Part shown: positions 12,113 to 16,203 of the stretch, piece by piece
Layout of the letters: each line of letters begins with the position of its first letter
How positions within the stretch are numbered: position 1 is the first letter of the stretch
Assembly: GCA_934539245.1 (NCBI GenBank)
Contig: CAKTCK010000045.1
Span: 1 to 16,203, forward strand
Reading direction: 5' to 3'
Origin: an uncultured Faecalibacterium sp.
GTDB taxonomy: Bacteria; Bacillota; Clostridia; Oscillospirales; Ruminococcaceae
DNA: 16,203 nucleotides
Notes under the pieces: generated by a model
What the model was told of the DNA's origin: nothing
The model's input: only the letters and a program-made list of their open reading frames with translations
Database searches by the model: none
Translations under genes and position numbers: made by a program

Positions 12113-12994
12113 TTATGCCTTCTCGATGGTGATGCTCCACTCGCTGGTCATGGCCTCGTCCGGCTCCAGAACCTCGTGCTTGCCTTCCTCGTTCACGCTG
12201 TTGGCCCAGCCGTTCCAAGGCTCCATGCAGACAAAGCTCTCGGCATCCTGCTGCCACAGCACGCCGTTGTCAAAGGTCTCGTCCGCGTCCACAGTCACCT
12301 TGTGGCCGTTGCCCTTGTCGGTAAAGGTCATGGGGAACTGCACACCGGTCAGCAGACGGATGGTGTTGTCTGCGCCCTCCTTGCGGGTGAGGGTGATCTT
12401 TTCCGGGGCGGCAGGCTGCTCGCCCTTGGCGTTTTCAGAGCAGGTAGCGCACTTGATATCGAACTCCACGTTCTCCAGCTTGGAGGCGGTAAAGTAGGGG
12501 TGGTAGCCAAAGCTGAAGGGCATATCGGTGTCGCCCTCGTTGATGACGGTCAGGCTGACCAGAGCCTTGTTGCCCTCCAGATTATAGTTGAGCAGCAGGG
12601 TGAAATCGAACGGGTAGAGGAACTTGGTCAGCGGGGTGGACTCCAGTGCCAGCGTCACACCGTCCGGGCCAACGCTTTCCACTTCCCATGCGCACAGGTC
12701 GGCAAAGCCGTGGGTCTCCATGGGGTAAGCCTTGCCGTCAAAGATGTGCACGCCGTTGTCCGGGTTGCCGCAGCTGGGGAACAGCACCGGCACGCCAAAG
12801 CGGGGGCGGTTGCACTCCGAGAAATTGGGGCGGCGGGTCCAAACGAACTCCTCGCCGTCCAGCGTAAAGCTGGTGATCATACCGCCGCGCTCGGGGGTGA
12901 TGGTGAGGGCGGTCTTTGCCTCGGGGTCGGTGATGACGTACTGCTCGTAGCAGGCGCCGTTCTCGGTGATGTACCGGGTGGTGATCTGATTCAT
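12113..12994 (-). CDS. Aldose 1-epimerase (mutarotase) family protein
   Basis: A 293-residue beta-sandwich protein of the galactose mutarotase-like superfamily, LacX/GalM-related branch, which interconverts alpha and beta anomers of a free sugar. Visible motifs: ITPERGGMITSFTLDGEEFVW near the N-terminus, RPRFGVPVLFPSCGN with the substrate-binding Arg, METHGFAD with a conserved His, MPFSFGYHPYF with the second conserved His, and the C-terminal CMEPWNG, whose Glu is the likely catalytic base. The start is the ATG at 12994 with AGGAGG at good spacing; the open frame reaches 13066 but that part crosses the stop of the gene before it. Following uxaB-uxaA on the same strand suggests it prepares a sugar or uronate anomer for that pathway, which is an inference from position. 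Confidence 0.85.
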   Translation of the reverse strand: MNQITTRYITENGACYEQYVITDPEAKTALTITPERGGMITSFTLDGEEFVWTRRPNFSECNRPRFGVPVLFPSCGNPDNGVHIFDGKAYPMETHGFADLCAWEVESVGPDGVTLALESTPLTKFLYPFDFTLLLNYNLEGNKALVSLTVINEGDTDMPFSFGYHPYFTASKLENVEFDIKCATCSENAKGEQPAAPEKITLTRKEGADNTIRLLTGVQFPMTFTDKGNGHKVTVDADETFDNGVLWQQDAESFVCMEPWNGWANSVNEEGKHEVLEPDEAMTSEWSITIEKA

Positions 12995-13016
12995 AAGTAA
13001 AAGCCTCCTATTATTA

Positions 13017-13036
13017 CCGCCGGGTCGCCCCGGCGG
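13017..13036. promoter_or_regulatory. Intercistronic GC hairpin
   Basis: CCGCCGGG (13017-13024) and CCCGGCGG (13029-13036) form a perfect 8-bp stem with a four-base loop. It begins right after the stop of the microprotein gene and ends about 15 bases before the epimerase ribosome binding site. With no T-run it is more likely an mRNA processing or stability element than a terminator. Confidence 0.5.
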
Positions 13037-13037
13037 G

Positions 13038-13190
13038 TCATTTCTCTTGCTCGGTCTGCTGTGCATCCAGCTTTTTGAAGTAGTAATCGATGCCGTAGCG
13101 GATAAAATATTTTATCAATCGTACTACACCATAAATGATAGCCGCATAAAGCAGCAGTGTCAATAGCAGCACTCCATTTGTGCCCAACAT
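13038..13190 (-). CDS. 50-residue single-pass membrane microprotein
   Basis: Family not recognised. The peptide starts MLGTNGVLLLTLLLYAAIIYG, has one membrane helix at about residues 5-27 and a basic, amphipathic juxtamembrane part (RLIKYFIRYGIDYYFKKLD), and ends with a Gln/Glu-rich tail. An earlier in-frame ATG at 13220 would add ten residues, but AAAGGAAG lies within that extension, eight bases before the ATG at 13190, which is therefore preferred. It sits between uxaA and the epimerase gene on the same strand, after a probable uxaA terminator and 43 bases before the epimerase start. It could be an accessory to a transporter; nothing in the sequence shows which. Confidence 0.6.
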   Translation of the reverse strand: MLGTNGVLLLTLLLYAAIIYGVVRLIKYFIRYGIDYYFKKLDAQQTEQEK

Positions 13191-13215
13191 TTCATACACT
13201 TCCTTTCTTTTTATG

Positions 13216-13262
13216 CACAAAAAGGCCGCCGTACCGCTTTTTGCCGTACAGCAGCCCTTTTT
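13216..13262 (-). terminator. Terminator downstream of uxaA
   Basis: On the minus strand a GGGCTGCTGTAC arm pairs with GGTACGGCGGCC (with G-U pairs that exist only on this strand) around a short A-rich loop, followed by TTTTTGTG. It lies between uxaA and the microprotein gene; partial read-through would set their relative expression. Confidence 0.7.
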
Positions 13263-13266
13263 TCAG

Positions 13267-14757
13267 TTACAGAACCACGCCGTCCTTGAAGATGGAGATC
13301 TCGCGGAAGCCGTGCTTTTCCGCCTTGGTCTGCTCGCCGCTGGCCACGCGGATGACCAAATCCAGCAGATCCTTTGCAGCCTCGTCGATGGTCTTTTCAC
13401 CATCGGCGATGACACCGGTGTTGAAATCGATCCAGCCGCCCTTCTTCTCTGCCAGCGGAGTGTTGGTGGAGATCTTCAGGGTGGGAGCCGGAGCGGAGAA
13501 CGGGGTGCCGCGGCCGGTGGAGAACAGGATCAGGTGTGCGCCTGCTGCCGTCATGGCGGTGGCAGAGACCAGATCGTTGCCGGGGCCGTAGAGCATATTC
13601 AAGCCCTTGGTCACCACGGGGTCGCCGTAGCCGATGACGTCCATGATGGGGGCAGTGCCGCCCTTCTGCACGCAGCCGCAGCTCTTATCTTCCAGCGTGG
13701 TGATGCCGCCGGCCTTGTTGCCCGGAGAGGGGTTATCGTACACCACCTCGTTGTGGCTGATGAAGTAATCCTTGAAGCCGTTGATCATGTGCTCGGCCTT
13801 GACGAATACCTCCTTGTTGATGCAGCGGTCCATCAGGAAGCCCTCTGCACCGAACATCTCGGGCACCTCGGTCAGCACGGTAGAGCCGCCGCGCTGGCCC
13901 ATCATGTCGGAGAAGCGGCCGATGGTGGGGTTGGCGGTGATGCCGGACAGGCCGTCCGAGCCGCCGCACTTCATGCCCACCACCAACTCAGACACGGGGA
14001 TGGGCTCGCGCTTGAACTGCCCGGCATAGGCAGCCAGTTCCTTCAGGATATCGCGGGCGGCGGCAAACTCGTCCTCCACGTCCTGACAGGTCAGGAACTT
14101 GACGCGGTCGTGGTCGTACTCGCCCAGCTCTTCCACGAACTGATCGTGCTGCAGGTTCTCGCAGCCCAGATGCAGCACCAGAACGGCGGCGGCATTGGGG
14201 TGGCGCACCAGCGCAGCCAGCAGCTTGCGGGTCTGTGCGTGGTCGTGGCCGGTCTGGCTGCAGCCGAAGGGATGGGTGAAGGTGTACAGACCCTCGATGG
14301 AGCCGGTGACCAGATCCTGATTGTCGGCTACCATCTTCTTGGCGATATCGTTCACGCAGCCCACGGTGGGGATGATCCAGATCTCGTTGCGGATGGCGGC
14401 GCGGCCGTCCTTGCGGCGGAAGCCCATAAAGGTCTCCGGCTCTGCCTTAGGCAGCGGAGCCAGATCCGGGGCGGGGTTATAGCTGTACTCCACCTCGCCG
14501 GACAGGTTGGTGTGCACATTATGGGTGTGCATCCAGGTGCCGGGGGCGGCGTCTGCGGTGGCGTGACCGATGGGGAAACCGTACTTGATGACGTTCTCGC
14601 CGTTCTTAATGGGCTTGACTGCCATCTTGTGACCCTGCGGGATATCCTCCAGTGCGGTGACGGCAAGACCGTCCACCTCCACCAGCGTGCCCTTGGCAAT
14701 GGGGTGCAGGGCAACGACCACATTGTCGATGGGGCTGATATGAATTGCCTGCGGCAT
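13267..14757 (-). CDS. uxaA: Altronate dehydratase
   Basis: Cytosolic dehydratase that turns D-altronate into 2-keto-3-deoxygluconate in galacturonate catabolism. From the ATG at 14757 (AAGGAG upstream) it has 496 residues, the normal UxaA length; nine extra residues from an upstream start would lie in the terminator region. An N-terminal SAF-type domain (about 1-90) includes the HTHNVHTNL segment (77-85), and the large C-terminal domain contains HPFGCSQTGHD, HLGCEN, MKCGGSDGLSGITANP and DNPSPGN-GGITTLEDKSCGC, with several conserved cysteines consistent with a metal or Fe-S-dependent family. It follows uxaB on the same strand after a hairpin. The closely related galactarate and D-glucarate dehydratases are alternatives, but the uxaB neighbour supports altronate. 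Confidence 0.93.
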   Translation of the reverse strand: MPQAIHISPIDNVVVALHPIAKGTLVEVDGLAVTALEDIPQGHKMAVKPIKNGENVIKYGFPIGHATADAAPGTWMHTHNVHTNLSGEVEYSYNPAPDLAPLPKAEPETFMGFRRKDGRAAIRNEIWIIPTVGCVNDIAKKMVADNQDLVTGSIEGLYTFTHPFGCSQTGHDHAQTRKLLAALVRHPNAAAVLVLHLGCENLQHDQFVEELGEYDHDRVKFLTCQDVEDEFAAARDILKELAAYAGQFKREPIPVSELVVGMKCGGSDGLSGITANPTIGRFSDMMGQRGGSTVLTEVPEMFGAEGFLMDRCINKEVFVKAEHMINGFKDYFISHNEVVYDNPSPGNKAGGITTLEDKSCGCVQKGGTAPIMDVIGYGDPVVTKGLNMLYGPGNDLVSATAMTAAGAHLILFSTGRGTPFSAPAPTLKISTNTPLAEKKGGWIDFNTGVIADGEKTIDEAAKDLLDLVIRVASGEQTKAEKHGFREISIFKDGVVL

Positions 14758-14783
14758 AGTTTTTCTCCTTATCGTATCGCACA

Positions 14784-14813
14784 AAAGGGCTGCTGCCCAA
14801 AGCAGCAGCCCTT
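14784..14813 (-). terminator. Strong hairpin between uxaB and uxaA
   Basis: AAAGGGCTGCTGC and GCAGCAGCCCTTT form a perfect 13-bp stem around a four-base loop, followed on the minus strand by TTTTGTG. It looks like an intrinsic terminator or attenuator inside the uxa operon, lowering uxaA relative to uxaB unless read through; no separate uxaA promoter is evident in the short gap. Confidence 0.7.
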
Positions 14814-14841
14814 TGTTGTGCGGGTAGGTTGATTTTTCAGC

Positions 14842-16203
14842 TTACAGGCAGCTCTTGTAAGCAGCCTCGGCACCCTGTGCGCGGATCATTTCCAGATCTG
14901 CCAGCACAGCGGCCTCCAGACCCTCGATCTTGGTCAGATCCTGATCCCACATCTGGGTGTTGGTCAGCACAGCGTGCACCAGCTGAGCAGCGGTGTCGTC
15001 CTTGTGTGCGTAGTAGAAGTCCAGAGCCCATGCGTCGTCCTGGATCTTGTAGGTGTTGCCTGCGGGGCGCTTGCAGATCAGGCCGTCAGCGGTGCGCTCC
15101 TGAATATCGTTGGAGTAGAAGGCGATGTAAGCAGCCAGAGACATGGTCAGGCACTTGGGCAGCTGCTTCTGCTCCTCGATGTAAGCGAGGAAGGAAGGCA
15201 TGTTGCGGGCCTTCCACTTGGAGGTGGAGTTCAGGGAGATGCTCATCAGCTCGTGGTTGACGAAGGGGTTGTTGAAGCGGTCCTCAACAGCAGAGGCAAA
15301 TTCCTCCAGATCCTTCTTGTCCAGCGGCAGGGTGGGGATGATCTCCTCGTGCAGCATCTTGTTCATAAAGCCGCGCACGGTATCGTTGTGCATACAGTCG
15401 CGGACGATATCAAAGCCTGCCAGATAAGCGCCCAGCACAAAGCCGGTGTGTGCACCGTTCAGGATGCGGACCTTGCGCTTCTTGTAGGGGGTAACGTCGG
15501 GCACGACCATGACGTTGACGCCGGCCTTCTTAAACGGCAGCTTGTCCTCCAGACCTGCGGGGCCCTCGATGACCCAGACGCCGAACACTTCGCCCACGTC
15601 CAGAACGGTATCATGGTAGCCGTTGGCCTCTTCCAGAGCAGCCAGCTCCTGCGGGTCACGGATGCGGCCCGGAACGATGCGGTCCACCAGAGTGGAGCAG
15701 AAGGTGTTGGCGGTGTTCATCCAGTCGATGAAGGCGGGCTCCAGATCCCAATCCTTAGCGTAGTTGTTGCAGCACTTCTGCAGCTCCTTGCCGTTGTTGT
15801 CGATCAGCTCGCAGCTCAGGATGACCAGACCCTTATCGGCAGCGCCGTTGAAAGCCTTGTAGCGCTCGAACAGCACGCGGGTCAGCTTTGCGGGGAAGCT
15901 GTTGGGGGGAACCTGATCGAACTCGCTGTCGCCCTTGGTGTAGGCGATGCCGGCCTCGGTGGTGTTGGATACAACAGTCTCCAGATCCTCGGAGCGAGCC
16001 AGAGCCAGAACCTCGTCCCACTTGCCGTCAACGTAGGGGCACACACAGTCGGACACGCAGGAGATCACCCGCTTTGCGTCCACCTTCTGGCCCTTCTCGC
16101 TGCCGCGCAGGTACAGGGTGTACAGACCCTCCTGCTCGTTGATCCAGTCTGCCATCTGGGGGAAGTTGCCGATGGGCTGCACCAGCTTGACCTTGCCGTT
16201 GTA
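14842..16203 (-). CDS. uxaB: Altronate oxidoreductase (tagaturonate reductase), N-terminus outside window
   Basis: NADH-dependent cytosolic enzyme of the mannitol dehydrogenase family that reduces D-tagaturonate to D-altronate. The visible 453 residues read straight into the right edge, where YNGKVKLVQPIGN is still in frame, so roughly the first 40 residues (with the FGEGNFLRAFVDW-type nucleotide-binding motif) are missing. The GTG at 16182 is not the true start. Motifs seen: VVSNTTEAGI, SFPAKLTRVLFERY, ILSCELIDNNG, ANTFCSTLVDRIVPGR (including the family's conserved NxFCxTLVDRI pattern), KKRKVRILNGAHTG (catalytic Lys-His region) and AYIAFYSNDI. Downstream lies uxaA, the next enzyme in the pathway. 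Identification is firm; the lengths given describe only the part seen. Confidence 0.93.
   Translation of the reverse strand, partial: YNGKVKLVQPIGNFPQMADWINEQEGLYTLYLRGSEKGQKVDAKRVISCVSDCVCPYVDGKWDEVLALARSEDLETVVSNTTEAGIAYTKGDSEFDQVPPNSFPAKLTRVLFERYKAFNGAADKGLVILSCELIDNNGKELQKCCNNYAKDWDLEPAFIDWMNTANTFCSTLVDRIVPGRIRDPQELAALEEANGYHDTVLDVGEVFGVWVIEGPAGLEDKLPFKKAGVNVMVVPDVTPYKKRKVRILNGAHTGFVLGAYLAGFDIVRDCMHNDTVRGFMNKMLHEEIIPTLPLDKKDLEEFASAVEDRFNNPFVNHELMSISLNSTSKWKARNMPSFLAYIEEQKQLPKCLTMSLAAYIAFYSNDIQERTADGLICKRPAGNTYKIQDDAWALDFYYAHKDDTAAQLVHAVLTNTQMWDQDLTKIEGLEAAVLADLEMIRAQGAEAAYKSCL

Noticed and set aside
13180..14832. Long plus-strand open frame opposite uxaA
   Set aside because: His/Gly/Ala-rich antisense shadow; the uxaA frame has full family motifs.
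1..16203. CRISPR array or phage genes
   Set aside because: No regularly spaced direct repeats, cas genes, integrases or phage structural genes were seen.

Overview
The window looks like chromosomal DNA from a GC-rich member of the Oscillospiraceae (Ruminococcaceae). The best guess is Faecalibacterium or a close relative. This rests on GC-rich third codon positions, Firmicutes-type ribosome binding sites (AGGAGG), sigma-A-like promoters with 16-17 base spacers, and gene content: glutaminyl-tRNA synthetase, a class II tRNA-Tyr, and a galacturonate (uxaB-uxaA) catabolic locus. The species is an inference; no search was possible.

Layout. 1-2040 (minus): ribonuclease Z and a CCA-adding enzyme, two tRNA 3'-end maturation genes joined by an ATGA overlap. 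The cca frame stays open to the left edge but stops looking like protein where a strongly structured segment (1-224) begins. 2153-4618 (plus): a membrane microprotein, then glnS and a membrane-anchored FMN-binding domain protein with a terminator. 4620-5014: a compact two-promoter locus encoding a 36-residue hydrophobic peptide and a converging antisense RNA, which looks like a type I toxin-antitoxin module. 5027-6505 (minus): a D-2-hydroxyacid dehydrogenase and a stand-alone Hpt phosphotransfer protein, each with its own promoter. 6770-7132 (plus): promoter, tRNA-Tyr and terminator, followed by a 98-base inverted-repeat element and a second orphan copy of the tRNA 3' end with its own terminator. 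7253-9602: a LysR regulator (plus) converging on a YoaK/DUF1275 membrane protein (minus), then a NifX-like protein with a Cys/His-rich tail (plus). 9670-12100 (plus): a perfect inverted repeat overlapping the purA promoter, then purA and pyrB translationally coupled through GTGA. 12113-16203 (minus): uxaB (5' end outside the window), uxaA, a 50-residue membrane microprotein and an aldose 1-epimerase-like gene.

Themes. The left part handles tRNA maturation and charging. purA and pyrB both consume aspartate and commit it to AMP and UMP. uxaB and uxaA perform the tagaturonate to altronate to 2-keto-3-deoxygluconate steps of pectin-derived galacturonate use. The most interesting parts are not the household enzymes but the small elements between them: the candidate type I toxin locus, the tRNA-derived repeat element, the structured segment at the left edge and the purA operator-like repeat.
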